From Paraburkholderia agricolaris (GTDB taxonomy: Bacteria; Pseudomonadota; Gammaproteobacteria; Burkholderiales; Burkholderiaceae): 64,000 bases of DNA. The position numbers and the translations under genes are program-made. Numbering within the stretch: position 1 is the first letter of the stretch; every line of letters starts with the position of its first letter. The notes below the pieces were generated by a model. It had not been told where the DNA came from. It ran no database searches and saw only the letters and a list, made by a program, of their open reading frames with translations. Of this stretch, positions 44,434 through 52,840 are shown piece by piece. Location of the stretch: NCBI RefSeq assembly GCF_009455635.1, contig NZ_QPER01000002.1, positions 620,001-684,000 of the forward strand, in the 5' to 3' direction.

Positions 44434-45345
44434 GTGGCCACACACATTACGCTTCGCCAGATCGAGTACTTCATCTCGGTGGCTGATACCGGGCAGATTT
44501 CCAGATCCGCCAATCTCTGCGCCGTTTCGCAGTCGTCGATGACGATCGCGCTGAAGAATCTCGAAGACACCGTGGGGGTGCCGCTGCTGCAGCGCCACGC
44601 GAGGGGCGTCCGGCTGACCCGAGCCGGCGAGCGATTTCTTCGGCATGTGCAGAGCGCGAATGTGTCCATCGGGCGCGCTGTAGTCGCGGCCCAGGAGGAA
44701 CCTGAACAGATTTCGGGCCACGTTCGGGTCGGCGTCACGGAAACCGTCTCGGCTTACCTGATGCCGTCAATGCTTGCTACTGTCGCGCAGCGCTTCGAGC
44801 ACCTGAGCGTCGAGGTCATCGAAGACGCGCGCGAGGATATCGAGCAACGTCTCGTCGACAATCAGCTTGATATCGGTCTGATGCTTGTGTCCAATACGGC
44901 CGACGTGGACGAGCTGAAATATGAAACGATTCTGCGCTCTGTGCGCCGGCTTTGGACCCATCCGGATCACCCGTTGCAAGATGCACAACAGGTCACGCTA
45001 CAGGACATTGCACAGGAGGACTACCTTTTACTCGACATGGACGAGCATGTCCGCACTGTTCGCAAGTATTGGGGAAAGTATGGCCTCGAACCGCACGTGC
45101 GTATCCAGAGCAAGTCGATCGAAGCCGTGCGAAGCATGGTCGCGCTCGGGTTGGGCGTCACGATTCTTTCGGACCTCGTCTATCGTCCGTGGTCGCTCGA
45201 AGGGAACCGGATTATGAGGCGTGATCTGAGCATTCCGATCCCGACCATGGACGTCGGCGCCGTCTGGCACCGGAAGGGCATCCTGCCGACGCCCGCGAGA
45301 GTGCTGTTAGATCTCTTCCGATCCTGGAAGAAGACAGTCCAATAG
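44434..45345 (+). CDS. LysR-family regulator, divergent from the molybdoenzyme operon
   Basis: 303 residues. Winged helix ITLRQIEYFISVADTGQIS, ANLCAVSQSSMTIALKNLED, VRLTRAGERFLRHV, then an effector domain (GHVRVGVTETVSAYLM). It starts with GTG at 44434, with GGAG a few bases upstream. The 141-bp interval to the molybdoenzyme gene is A+T-rich and includes TATAAT at 44352-44357, so it holds the divergent promoters. Probable activator of the molybdoenzyme/OCD/AtoE operon. Confidence 0.9.
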   Translation: MATHITLRQIEYFISVADTGQISRSANLCAVSQSSMTIALKNLEDTVGVPLLQRHARGVRLTRAGERFLRHVQSANVSIGRAVVAAQEEPEQISGHVRVGVTETVSAYLMPSMLATVAQRFEHLSVEVIEDAREDIEQRLVDNQLDIGLMLVSNTADVDELKYETILRSVRRLWTHPDHPLQDAQQVTLQDIAQEDYLLLDMDEHVRTVRKYWGKYGLEPHVRIQSKSIEAVRSMVALGLGVTILSDLVYRPWSLEGNRIMRRDLSIPIPTMDVGAVWHRKGILPTPARVLLDLFRSWKKTVQ

Positions 45346-45547
45346 TCGATCCTGCCTGACGGGCATAGCGGACGTTCGTGATCACCTTCGCAGCCGTGGC
45401 TGCTGACCGGCCGCTCCGAAGGAAGAGGCGGCATGCAACATCGGTACGCGAGCGGCCATACGGCTGTGGCCAAAAGGGCGCTTCTGTTCATGACCTGTCC
45501 CAATACGGCTAATTCGAATTGGGACAATGCAGCATTCGTTGCCCATG

Positions 45548-45591
45548 AAAAAACACCCCAAAGATCGGACCAATGTCCAACTTTTGGGGTG
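45548..45591 (-). terminator. Rho-independent terminator of the porin gene
   Basis: On the minus strand CACCCCAAAAG (45591-45581) pairs across a 17-base loop with CTTTGGGGTG (45563-45554), immediately followed by TTTTTT (45553-45548). This is the expected geometry for termination of the porin transcript 67-110 bp after its stop codon. Confidence 0.75.
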
Positions 45592-45613
45592 CAATTCACT
45601 ACCGGGATTTTTT

Positions 45614-45643
45614 GTCTGGGGTAGTGCGTTCACTACCCCAGAC
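45614..45643. terminator. 13-bp perfect hairpin next to the porin stop codon
   Basis: GTCTGGGGTAGTG, loop CGTT, and the perfect complement CACTACCCCAGAC, 14 bases beyond the porin stop. On the minus strand it is followed by A residues, so it is not an intrinsic terminator by itself. It more likely stabilises the 3' end of the abundant porin mRNA. Confidence 0.55.
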
Positions 45644-45657
45644 TTCTGAACCGGCGA

Positions 45658-46824
45658 TTAGAACCGGTGGTAGATGCCAACGTTGGCTTGAACCTGGTTG
45701 CCGCCCGATGCGGTATTGCCGAAGTCCGCAGCCGAAGCCTGAGCGCCCTGAGCATGAACGTAGGCACCCATGGCGTATACCGACGTGAGCTTCGACAGTG
45801 CGTACGTAGCACCCAGCGACGCCTGGTTGATCGAAGCCATCGTGCGGCCCTCGGCGGCTTGCGCCTGCGTGGCTGCCGAACCGTAGACGTAGGTGTACCC
45901 AGCAGCGAGCGACAGCGCCGGGGTTGCCTGGTACTGCAGAAGGGCGCCCACCACGTTGAAGTGGATCGACTGTTGGCCATCGTTACCTTGGTACTGCGCG
46001 TTCGAGTAGCGCAGGCCAGCCGTGTACGGACCAAACTGGTATTGGCCGGCGATTTGAGCGATGCCCGCGCTCTTGAACGCATTGCCACCGTAGTAACCCG
46101 AGCTCGGATAGCCCAGCGCACCACCGAACGACGGTTGTGCCGTTGCGTTCTGCCAGCCGTTCGCACCCTGGTTTGCCGCATGGAAGTAGCCGCCGGCGAC
46201 CGTCAGACCGCCTTGAGCGTAGTCCGTAGCCACCGACCATGATTGACCCGAACCCGTAGCACCGGCAACGCCGCCGAACGAGTACGCGCCTTCAGCCTGG
46301 AAGCCGTAGAAAACCGGCGAAATGTACTTGATGGCGTTGTTCTGGTTCGTCGTGTTGTCGTTGTTGTCCACGTCGCCCGGGGTCGAGAACGTCGAAGCCG
46401 AAATGGCGTCGCCCGTCAGGCCTTGAACCATTTCCGTCACGGCATCGATCTGGCGACCCAGGCGCAGGGTACCGTACTGGTCCGAAGCGAGGCCTACGTA
46501 GGCCTGGCGATTGAACAGCGAACGCGAGGAGCCAATGGGGCCCTGGCCGCCGATGCCGCCGGTTGCAATGTTGAAACCATTTTCGAGCTTGAAGACCGCC
46601 TTGAGGCCGCCGCCGAGGTCTTCCTGACCCAGGAGACCCCACTTGTTCGAACCTGAGGCACCGCCAACGAGGGCGTAGTCCGAGTGGCCGTTAACGTTCG
46701 AGGTGTAGCTGAGACCTGCGTCTAGCATGCCGTACAGGGTGACCGACGACTGTGCCATTGCTGCCGAGGATGCGGCGAAGGCGGCAACAGCGGTAACCGT
46801 TGCCTTGAAGGTGATGTTCTTCAT
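45658..46824 (-). CDS. Burkholderiales general porin (OmpC-like)
   Basis: 388-residue trimeric outer-membrane porin of the Gram_porin_4 family. Signal peptide ending SSAAMA (about residue 24), then SSVTLYGMLDAGLSYTSN, the first beta strand typical of Burkholderia porins, GLKAVFKLENGFNI, RQAYVGLASDQYGTLRLGRQ, and a C-terminal strand ending in Phe (VGIYHRF), required for outer-membrane insertion. Codon use is strongly biased to preferred codons, consistent with high expression. The 5' side (46825-47113) has a purine-rich stretch but no further gene. Confidence 0.93.
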   Translation of the reverse strand: MKNITFKATVTAVAAFAASSAAMAQSSVTLYGMLDAGLSYTSNVNGHSDYALVGGASGSNKWGLLGQEDLGGGLKAVFKLENGFNIATGGIGGQGPIGSSRSLFNRQAYVGLASDQYGTLRLGRQIDAVTEMVQGLTGDAISASTFSTPGDVDNNDNTTNQNNAIKYISPVFYGFQAEGAYSFGGVAGATGSGQSWSVATDYAQGGLTVAGGYFHAANQGANGWQNATAQPSFGGALGYPSSGYYGGNAFKSAGIAQIAGQYQFGPYTAGLRYSNAQYQGNDGQQSIHFNVVGALLQYQATPALSLAAGYTYVYGSAATQAQAAEGRTMASINQASLGATYALSKLTSVYAMGAYVHAQGAQASAADFGNTASGGNQVQANVGIYHRF

Positions 46825-47113
46825 CTGTAATTCAGTGTCCCTGAGTATCTTTTGGATGGTTTATTTATTACTGCGCGCCGGAGGATAAGGCACCTCCTGC
46901 AAACTTAAGAAAGGAAAAAAAAAGACTGTCGCGAAAACGTAACAAAAGGAGCAATGTCTTGCGCGGCGGGCGACCGCTTTCCGGCTGCCGCTGACGGTTT
47001 GTGGCAGACGCTTCAGGGCTGTGTGGAGGCTCATGCGATTGGCATAGCGAGGCCCCGAGTCGTCATTTGAAAACCTGGATAGTGGGCACTCAAAGATGCG
47101 CGACAAACGTCAC

Positions 47114-47533
47114 TTATATTTCCGAAAAAGAGTTATCGGAGGAGGGCGACGAGGTTCCCAACTCAGCAACCGAGTGAGCAGCGTCGCGGACGGACGGTTG
47201 CAGGTGACACTCAAAATGCATCAGGTCGTGCCAGATGCCATGAAGCTTCATGCTGCGCCGAGCGGTCCCGTACACGGTAAATCCATTGCGTATTAGAACG
47301 CGAGGAGATGCCTGATTTTCGGGTCTGACAGTGGCCTCGATTCGCCATAGGTCAAAGTCATCGCGAGCTTTACTTAACACTAGCTCAACTGCTTTGGTCG
47401 CATATCCACCACCCGCGAAGCGCTCGCCGATTCGATATCCGAGCGACGCCTTGTTAAAGTAAGGGCGGTTATCGAGCTCGAACTCAAGCAGTGCCTCTGC
47501 ATCATCTAACGTCGGGTGATGGATCTCTATCAT
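47114..47533 (-). pseudogene. GNAT acetyltransferase with an internal deletion
   Basis: 139 residues. The start MIEIHHPTLDDAEALLEFEL and the second half LGYRIGERFAGGGYATKAVE...RIEATVRPENQASPRVLIRNGF are normal RimJ-like GNAT sequence. The central ~50 residues expected between the FELDNR motif and LGYRI (the strands with the Gly-x-Val-x-Leu core) are missing; the junction is at about 47450. The acetyl-CoA loop is kept but the substrate side is lost, so it is probably inactive. The C-terminal ~30 residues are unlike the family and look like read-through into flanking DNA. The frame is intact, so a shortened protein could still be made. Confidence 0.65.
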
Positions 47534-47878
47534 GAAACTCTCTTTCAAGGTCCAGCTCGATGGTCGTGTCACTGCATATTCGCGACAATTGTCCGTGATC
47601 TGAACGGCAGTGTCGAAGGACGATTCCTGGTCGAACCGGGTCTCATGGCGGAGAGCAGAATCGATTCATCGAGATTGACCGGCGTCGGGCTCAAATCGAC
47701 CCTGAACGGCCAGTCAGTTTTGTCGATAGCAGACGTTCGAATCTTCGCATCGGTCTCTGCTCACCCAGTGGCCCGGACGTGCTAATGTGACGCCCGCGCG
47801 ATCTGTTTTTACTGTCACAGTTTGCCGTCTCAATTTAAGGGGCGTTTGACCGAATAGGCAATGGATCAGGAGAGGGTG
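47534..47878. other. 345-bp gap with a dispersed-repeat copy
   Basis: No gene is seen. ATTGTCCGTGATC at 47588-47600 is a diverged member of the dispersed ATTGTTGACGATC-like motif family found repeatedly in the 47-63 kb region. Confidence 0.45.
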
Positions 47879-48280
47879 ATGAACGAATTGGACGAAGTGA
47901 CGCGAGTGTTGTTCGTCGGCCTGGAGCCAGAAACAGTCGACTACTCCGATCCTGCGTTGCCGCCAGGGCTGGACGCGACGAAAATTCATGCTGGAATCGC
48001 ACTCGGCATGCAACTAATGGCAGCACGTGGATGGCGTGCCGATCTCCGCCTCGTGCGACCCGACGAAACTGCCGCTGTTGCGGTCGAGCGCCAATTAGCA
48101 ACCGCAACTTACGATTGTGTCGTGATCGGTGGCGGAATACGGATTCCGCCAAAAAATTTGTCGCTCTTCGAGATACTCGTCAATACCGTGCATAAAGCGG
48201 CACCCAATGCGTCCATCGCGTTCAATACAATCCCCGAAGATACCGCGGACGCCGTGGCTCGTTGGTTGAAAGCTGAGTAA
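47879..48280 (+). CDS. Conserved hypothetical protein
   Basis: 133-residue soluble protein of unknown function, patterned as an alternating alpha/beta fold: VLFVGLEPETVDYSDPALPP, GIALGMQLMAARGW, then ATYDCVVIGGGIRIPP. It may be a small Rossmann-like or flavodoxin-like domain, but no catalytic residue can be named. AGGAG sits about six bases before the ATG at 47879; an upstream in-frame ATG at 47861 is less likely. Monocistronic. Confidence 0.7.
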   Translation: MNELDEVTRVLFVGLEPETVDYSDPALPPGLDATKIHAGIALGMQLMAARGWRADLRLVRPDETAAVAVERQLATATYDCVVIGGGIRIPPKNLSLFEILVNTVHKAAPNASIAFNTIPEDTADAVARWLKAE

Positions 48281-48462
48281 CCGCATGTGACCGCCCTGTA
48301 TGCGTTCACAACATGGCGTCGGGTGGCTCAAGTTGGCCGACCGCCGCCTCATGCAGATGGCATGAACCGACCCACAAAAGCCGGCCGGATTTCTCGAAAG
48401 TAGCCGCTCGAACCGGGACCAACGATCTGGTCGGTCCCGATCCACCGGTCTTGCGGTAACTG

Positions 48463-49383
48463 CTAGCGAGCCCGAGCGCTACGCATCATCGCAGCCAGGA
48501 TATATCCGGCAATTCGCGGATTCTCCTTAATTCGCCGGGTGCTGTAGTCATACCAGTCATGACCGTATGGCACATAAACGCGGACGTGAAATCCTTGCGC
48601 AAGCAAAGCGTCACGCTGCGGTTCGCACACGCCTAGCAACATCTGAAACTCGAATCGTGAGCGGTCAACTCGCTCGCGTTGCAGCCAACTGGTCAATGCA
48701 TCGATCAATTGCGCGTCGTGCGTTGCAATGCCCACGAACGATCCCGCCTGTATTGCGCTCGATACGTGCCGAACGAAGTGCGCATTGATCGCGGCCCGAT
48801 CCCTCGATGCACCGTCGACGAGATGCTCGGTTGACTCTGCATAAATCCCTTTGCAAATGCGCATGCGGCTCTTGCGCGCCTGCAGGGGAACGATGTCGCC
48901 GTTCGTGCGCGTCAAATACGCTTGCAGCGCGATCCCAACTGGATAACCGTCGGCTTCGAGCTCCCGGAACGCGTCGAGCGTTTTCTGGGTGCAACTGATG
49001 TCTTCCATGTCGATGCACGCGCTGATTCCGTACGATGCCGCCGCTCGCAAAACCATAGAGACTCGTGCCATGCACGCGTCTTCGTCGAGATGCAGTCCGA
49101 GGGCAGTCAATTTTATCGATAGCTCGGTGGGTTGATTTTCTGCGCCTAGCGTCTGGACGAGATTGAGATAGTCGCGAGCCATCGACTCCGCCTGCTCGGA
49201 CGACGACGCAGTCTCGCCCAGCACATCAATGGTTGTACGGAAGCCTGCTGCGTGGAGCGCGCGGATGCGCGTGCAAACATCGCAGAGCGTTTCGCCAGCG
49301 ATATAGCGGCGGGAGATCTTACGGATTAGCGAACGGGGAACGAGCGGGATGGCGCGAGCCGCCATCGTATTGAGAATACGCAT
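48463..49383 (-). CDS. Monofunctional proline dehydrogenase
   Basis: 306-residue PRODH-type TIM barrel, the flavoprotein that oxidises proline to pyrroline-5-carboxylate. Motifs: TIDVLGETASS near the N terminus, LSIKLTALGL, CIDMEDIS, SRMRICKGIYAES, GIATHDAQLI, and at the C terminus VYVPYGHDWYDYSTRRIKENP with the conserved substrate-binding Arg-Arg. There is no DNA-binding or P5C dehydrogenase domain, unlike the PutA typical of Gram-negative bacteria, and no P5C dehydrogenase gene is near. It looks like an additional, possibly acquired, enzyme. Confidence 0.92.
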   Translation of the reverse strand: MRILNTMAARAIPLVPRSLIRKISRRYIAGETLCDVCTRIRALHAAGFRTTIDVLGETASSSEQAESMARDYLNLVQTLGAENQPTELSIKLTALGLHLDEDACMARVSMVLRAAASYGISACIDMEDISCTQKTLDAFRELEADGYPVGIALQAYLTRTNGDIVPLQARKSRMRICKGIYAESTEHLVDGASRDRAAINAHFVRHVSSAIQAGSFVGIATHDAQLIDALTSWLQRERVDRSRFEFQMLLGVCEPQRDALLAQGFHVRVYVPYGHDWYDYSTRRIKENPRIAGYILAAMMRSARAR

Positions 49384-49837
49384 GTTGTGGTCTCATGAAA
49401 ACGCAGTCGCACGAATCTGGATACGAAAAGTCGATTCGGGCGACATCACCGGACTGCCTATCACAACAGGTCCGGGACGAATGCCAAAGTAGATGCAATC
49501 ACTGCATCGACACAGGCTTTCAGTGCGTTTTCGAGGGAGGCCAGGCAGCTGCGTACATTGTTCGAGCGAAGTCTTTTGCGGTTAACTACGGGTGAGTCAA
49601 AGCCTGATTTCTTTATGTCAGTCAGGCATTGGGAATCGTAGCATGAACGAACAAGCGGTGGTGGTGAGCCGATCCGCGCTGCACCGAAGCTTTGATTGTT
49701 GACGATCGGCGTGTCCCCGCCGAATGTCTCAAAGTGGCTGACTACTGTCCCATTCAGCCGCCCCAGTTCGACCCCGAAGACACCTTCAATACGCTCCAAA
49801 CCGGTCGTTGGCCAACACTATCCGGACTCAAAGATTC
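49384..49837. other. 454-bp gap with a dispersed-repeat copy
   Basis: No convincing gene. The proline dehydrogenase promoter must be at the left end. ATTGTTGACGATC at 49695-49707 is an exact member of the dispersed motif family. Short open frames here lack recognisable similarity or ribosome-binding sites. Confidence 0.5.
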
Positions 49838-50347
49838 TCAGGCCGTCGCGGACCCCGGCAAAGTGGGTCCGCGTCGCTTACCACTAAAAAGAAGTAGCGC
49901 TACGCCGAGCATAATTCCAACATCCGCCAGGTTAAACACGCCCGTTCGCAAACGCCCGATTCCAATGTTCAGGAAATCGAAGACCTGGCCATGATAGATC
50001 GAACGATCGAGCAAATTGCTGAGTCCTCCGCCGAGAATGCAGGCCATAGCGATGACATCAATACGGCGAAGTCTTGAAGAGCGCCCCAGCCACCAGAACA
50101 AGCCGGCCAAGATAGCCAGAACACCGTATATGAAAACAAGGTTGCGGGTCGTATCAGACATTCCAGCCCCAAGGCTAAGGAACGCACCGTGGTTATAGAT
50201 GGGCAGGACCAAAACACTTCCCGCGAACAGTGGCACTACCTCGCCTGGCGTCAATATTTGTTTGAATAAGGCCTTTGTCAGCTGGTCGATGATGATCCAG
50301 GCAAGCGCACCGAGAAGCGCAGTGATAAATCTCTGTTTCGTCGTCAT
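49838..50347 (-). CDS. lspA: Signal peptidase II (lipoprotein signal peptidase)
   Basis: 169-residue membrane aspartic protease that removes signal peptides from prolipoproteins. Four membrane segments; the catalytic pair lies in GGGLSNLLDRSIYHGQVFDF and GVFNLADVGIMLG, and the YNHGAFLSLG loop is present. The gene is not in the usual ileS-lspA context, so it is probably a second copy in this genome. Start at 50347 lacks a strong ribosome-binding site. Confidence 0.9.
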   Translation of the reverse strand: MTTKQRFITALLGALAWIIIDQLTKALFKQILTPGEVVPLFAGSVLVLPIYNHGAFLSLGAGMSDTTRNLVFIYGVLAILAGLFWWLGRSSRLRRIDVIAMACILGGGLSNLLDRSIYHGQVFDFLNIGIGRLRTGVFNLADVGIMLGVALLLFSGKRRGPTLPGSATA

Positions 50348-50457
50348 TCGAAAAATAGCATGTAGAGAGGCGGGACCACATTCTAGCCGCGTCAGGATCC
50401 TTGCATTGTCGGCAATCTGAGACTCGTTGCTGAGCGGCCGTTCGTGGCCGATCGCGC

Positions 50458-50856
50458 TTATTCTGCCGTCGGCCATTCAAGGTATTGGGAAATCGAACCG
50501 CATTCGGAAATCCACGGGCGATCGTGCGACGTCCAAATGTGCATCGCCGGACTTATGCCGGGATCATCGTCAAGCGTCGGAACCCTCAATATTACGTACG
50601 GCTGTTCGAGTCGCTCAGCAAGAACGTGCGTGCCGCATGATGAACAGAAGCGGCGCAGCTTCCCCGGCGACGATTCGAAACTGGACAGCTGCCTTTCTCC
50701 GCGTGTCCACCGGAAGTGCTCTCGTCTAACCCGGGCGGTTGTCGCGAATGCAGCAGCGTGGGCCTTCTGACAAGTATGGCAGTGGCAATGCGAGATTGAA
50801 GTCGCGAGCGCATCTATCTCATAGCCGATCGCCCCGCATAAGCAGCTACCTTTCAT
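50458..50856 (-). CDS. GFA-family (Gfa-like zinc) protein
   Basis: 132 residues of the glutathione-dependent formaldehyde-activating enzyme family. The zinc-ligand cysteines are in place: GSCLCGAIGYE (C5, C7), SHCHCHTCQKAH (C24, C26, C29) and FCSSCGTHV. GFA members are small beta-fold zinc proteins; true formaldehyde/glutathione activity is demonstrated for few. Monocistronic, 110 bp from lspA and in the same direction. Confidence 0.9.
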   Translation of the reverse strand: MKGSCLCGAIGYEIDALATSISHCHCHTCQKAHAAAFATTARVRREHFRWTRGERQLSSFESSPGKLRRFCSSCGTHVLAERLEQPYVILRVPTLDDDPGISPAMHIWTSHDRPWISECGSISQYLEWPTAE

Positions 50857-50979
50857 ATCTTCCCCGATTTTTGCTGGTTGAACGCGAATGCTACAAATGG
50901 CCTGAAGAGAGCGACATGCTATCCGCCGGTCGTTCGTCGAATTGTTGACGATTCTGAGGAAGCCGTCGAGGGTCCGAAG

Positions 50980-51030
50980 TTGGCCGAACTCAGCCCGATG
51001 ATGACCGGTTCAGCTCGACCCACAGCGTTC
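50980..51030 (+). repeat. Dispersed hairpin repeat, copy A
   Basis: GAACTCAGCC (50986-50995), centre CGATGATGACC, GGTTCAGCTC (51007-51016), then GACCC. A diverged copy of the hairpin repeat. It is preceded by ATTGTTGACGATT at 50941-50953, as copies C and D are preceded by the same motif. Confidence 0.65.
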
Positions 51031-51144
51031 CTTTCGGCTCATGTACATGCACGGCCACTTAGGAATCGAAAGCGGACGTTCCGTTTTGATCAAAACTTGC
51101 GACCAGAGTCATCGATGCTCGGAGCCGGATTGGAGGTGATGAAG

Positions 51145-51800
51145 ATGCTGAGCGACACGCAGGTGCGTCGGTTCATTGAGGATGGCTTCGTGCGGCTCGA
51201 CGACGCATTCCCACGCGCGATAGCGGACAGCGGTCGTGCGAAGATTTGGCAGGCGATCGGGATTGATCCCGATGATTCCACAACTTGGACCCGTCCAGTC
51301 GTCCGCATCGGGGCTATCAACGACGAGTACGGAACGCAGCCACCCTCGTTCGGTGAGGCCGTCAACACACCCACCCTCTATGACGCGTTCGACAAGCTGG
51401 TCGGGCGTTAGCGCTGGCAACCCCGTCCCAATGTGGGAACGTTCGTCGTACGCTTTCCTTCCACAGCCGATCCGGGCGATCTTGGGTGGCACGTCGACCT
51501 CAGCTTTCCCGGCGCAACGGGCGATCCCACTGGCCGCGACTACTCGGCCTGGAGGGTGAACATTACCTCGCGAGACCGCGCGTTACTCATGCTGTTCCTG
51601 TTCTCGGACGTTGGCGAAGACGATGCGCCCACACGCATCAGGGTCGGCTCTCACGCCGATGTGGCGCGCCTTCTCGCGCCCGCCTGAGAGGCCGGGCTGG
51701 CGCACCTGCAGTTGCGCGACGTCGGGGCGAACCGGGACGTTGCGCTCGCGACCGGTGCGGCTGGCACCGTCTATTTGTGGCCGGTCGCTGTCTCATACGA
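51145..51800 (+). pseudogene. PhyH-like dioxygenase gene broken by two stop codons
   Basis: A single reading frame gives phytanoyl-CoA dioxygenase-like sequence interrupted by TAG at 51409 and TGA at 51685. Before the first stop: MLSDTQVRRFIEDGFVRLDD...DAFDKLVGR. After it: RWQPRPNVGTFVVRFP, then GWHVDLSFPG with the Fe-ligand His-x-Asp, and SRDRALLMLFLFSDVG...VARLLAPA. After the second stop: EAGLAHLQLRDVG...GTVYLWPV, where the family would continue with the C-terminal iron-ligand region, but here similarity ends. The TGA is one base from GGA (Gly), the residue expected between LLAPA and EAGL. GGAGG eight bases before the ATG at 51145 is retained. Clearly decayed. Confidence 0.82.
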
Positions 51801-51892
51801 TAGGTATAAGCGGCCCGCATTTGTGAACCATGCGCGCCGGTTATCTTGTGAGAAAATCCGAAGCTCCGAAGCAAACGGGGTCGCTCGATACG

Positions 51893-52501
51893 ATGAACAC
51901 TCAAGTGGACATACCGGACCAGGAAGCATGGGATGCGTGGCAACCGGCCGAACTGGCTCAACGGTTGAGCGATACTAGTTTGCCTTGGTGTGTCGCGGGT
52001 GGATGGGCACTCGATCTTTGGCACGGTGCCCAGACTCGCGAACATAGCGATCTGGAATTCACAATATTGCGAGAGAATTTCAGCACCTTTCGTCGGGCGT
52101 TCAGTGATTTGGAGTTCTACACTGCTCACGCCGGCGTAGTCGCAAGTCTGCCGGCGGATCGGGACCCGCCGACTGAGGTTATGCAATTTTGGGGTTTTGA
52201 CCGCGCTGCAGAATGCTGGCGGATCGATATGATGATCGAGCCGGGAACTAACGAATTCTGGGCCTACAAAAGAGAGCCATCGTTCAAGCGACCGCGTGCC
52301 GAAATGGTGATGAGAACCGCTGACGACATCCCCTATCTGAACCCGTCCGCCGTGCTTCTGTTCAAGGCTAGGGATCGGCGCCCAAAAGATCAGCAAGATT
52401 TCGAGAGAGCATTGCCCAACTTGCCGGTTATCGAACGCGCGTGGCTGAAAAACTGCCTTGATGCCCTTCACCCCGGAAATGAATGGGCGCGAGCGCTGTA
52501 G
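51893..52501 (+). CDS. Nucleotidyltransferase-fold protein
   Basis: 202 residues. The nucleotidyltransferase signature WCVAGGWALDLWHGAQTREHSDLE resembles lincosamide/aminoglycoside nucleotidyltransferases (GGxALD...G..TR.H.D.E with the catalytic acidic residues). Later RIDMMIEPG and LNPSAVLLFKARDRRPKDQQDFE also fit this group. AMP transfer to a small molecule is possible; resistance function cannot be claimed. The ATG at 51893 is in frame with a longer ORF from 51830. It directly follows the decayed PhyH-like gene. Confidence 0.75.
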   Translation: MNTQVDIPDQEAWDAWQPAELAQRLSDTSLPWCVAGGWALDLWHGAQTREHSDLEFTILRENFSTFRRAFSDLEFYTAHAGVVASLPADRDPPTEVMQFWGFDRAAECWRIDMMIEPGTNEFWAYKREPSFKRPRAEMVMRTADDIPYLNPSAVLLFKARDRRPKDQQDFERALPNLPVIERAWLKNCLDALHPGNEWARAL

Positions 52502-52840
52502 AGCGTTACTTATTGATCTCTCCGTATAGATTGTCCACGATCCGGCCACGTGCATCGACCGTCGCTTCATGGCCGACAAGGGAAATTCGCGTCGAGGTTG
52601 GCAGGTGACCGACGAGCGCGGGCCGAACTTCCGGGTTCGGCCAGGTTCAGCCGTTCGCGTCGCTTCCCGGATCGCCAACAGTTGGCATCTGGGCACGATG
52701 ATCAGTATGAATTTCGATGATTGGAACTGCCATCTTTCGATGGCTACCTGCGCACGATTGCTAACAGGTGACCAACGAATCGGCGCGATTAGCAAGCTTC
52801 GCGCCGATTAGATAACGGTTCAGCGGATCGTGCGCTTTGT
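52502..52840. other. 339-bp gap with two repeat elements
   Basis: ATTGTCCACGATC at 52530-52542 belongs to the dispersed motif family. Bases 52583-52645 are one copy of a ~60-bp repeat (second copy at 57240-57302) with the hairpin GGCCGAAC-TTCCG-GGTTCGGCC. An 80-codon open frame here is not credible as a gene. Confidence 0.55.
52583..52645 (+). repeat. ~60-bp dispersed repeat, copy 1
   Basis: This stretch aligns with 57240-57302 in the same orientation. Shared elements are AATTCGCG, GGTTGG, the GACGnGCG block and the terminal hairpin GGCCGA-C-TTC-GGGTTCGGCC. Divergence indicates old copies. Confidence 0.55.

Larger units (their letters stand above)
45346..45657. other. 312-bp intergenic region with three hairpins
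   Basis: No gene is evident between the LysR gene and the porin. It holds an inverted repeat TGTCCCAAT...ATTGGGACA (about 45497-45526), the porin terminator (45548-45591) and a strong hairpin adjacent to the porin stop (45614-45643). Confidence 0.6.

Noticed and set aside
50878..51144. Longer N terminus for the PhyH-like pseudogene
   Set aside because: It reads through hairpin repeat copy A and has no similarity to the family; the GGAGG site supports 51145.
52569..52811. 80-codon ORF after the nucleotidyltransferase gene
   Set aside because: Runs through a dispersed-repeat copy and has no coding signature.
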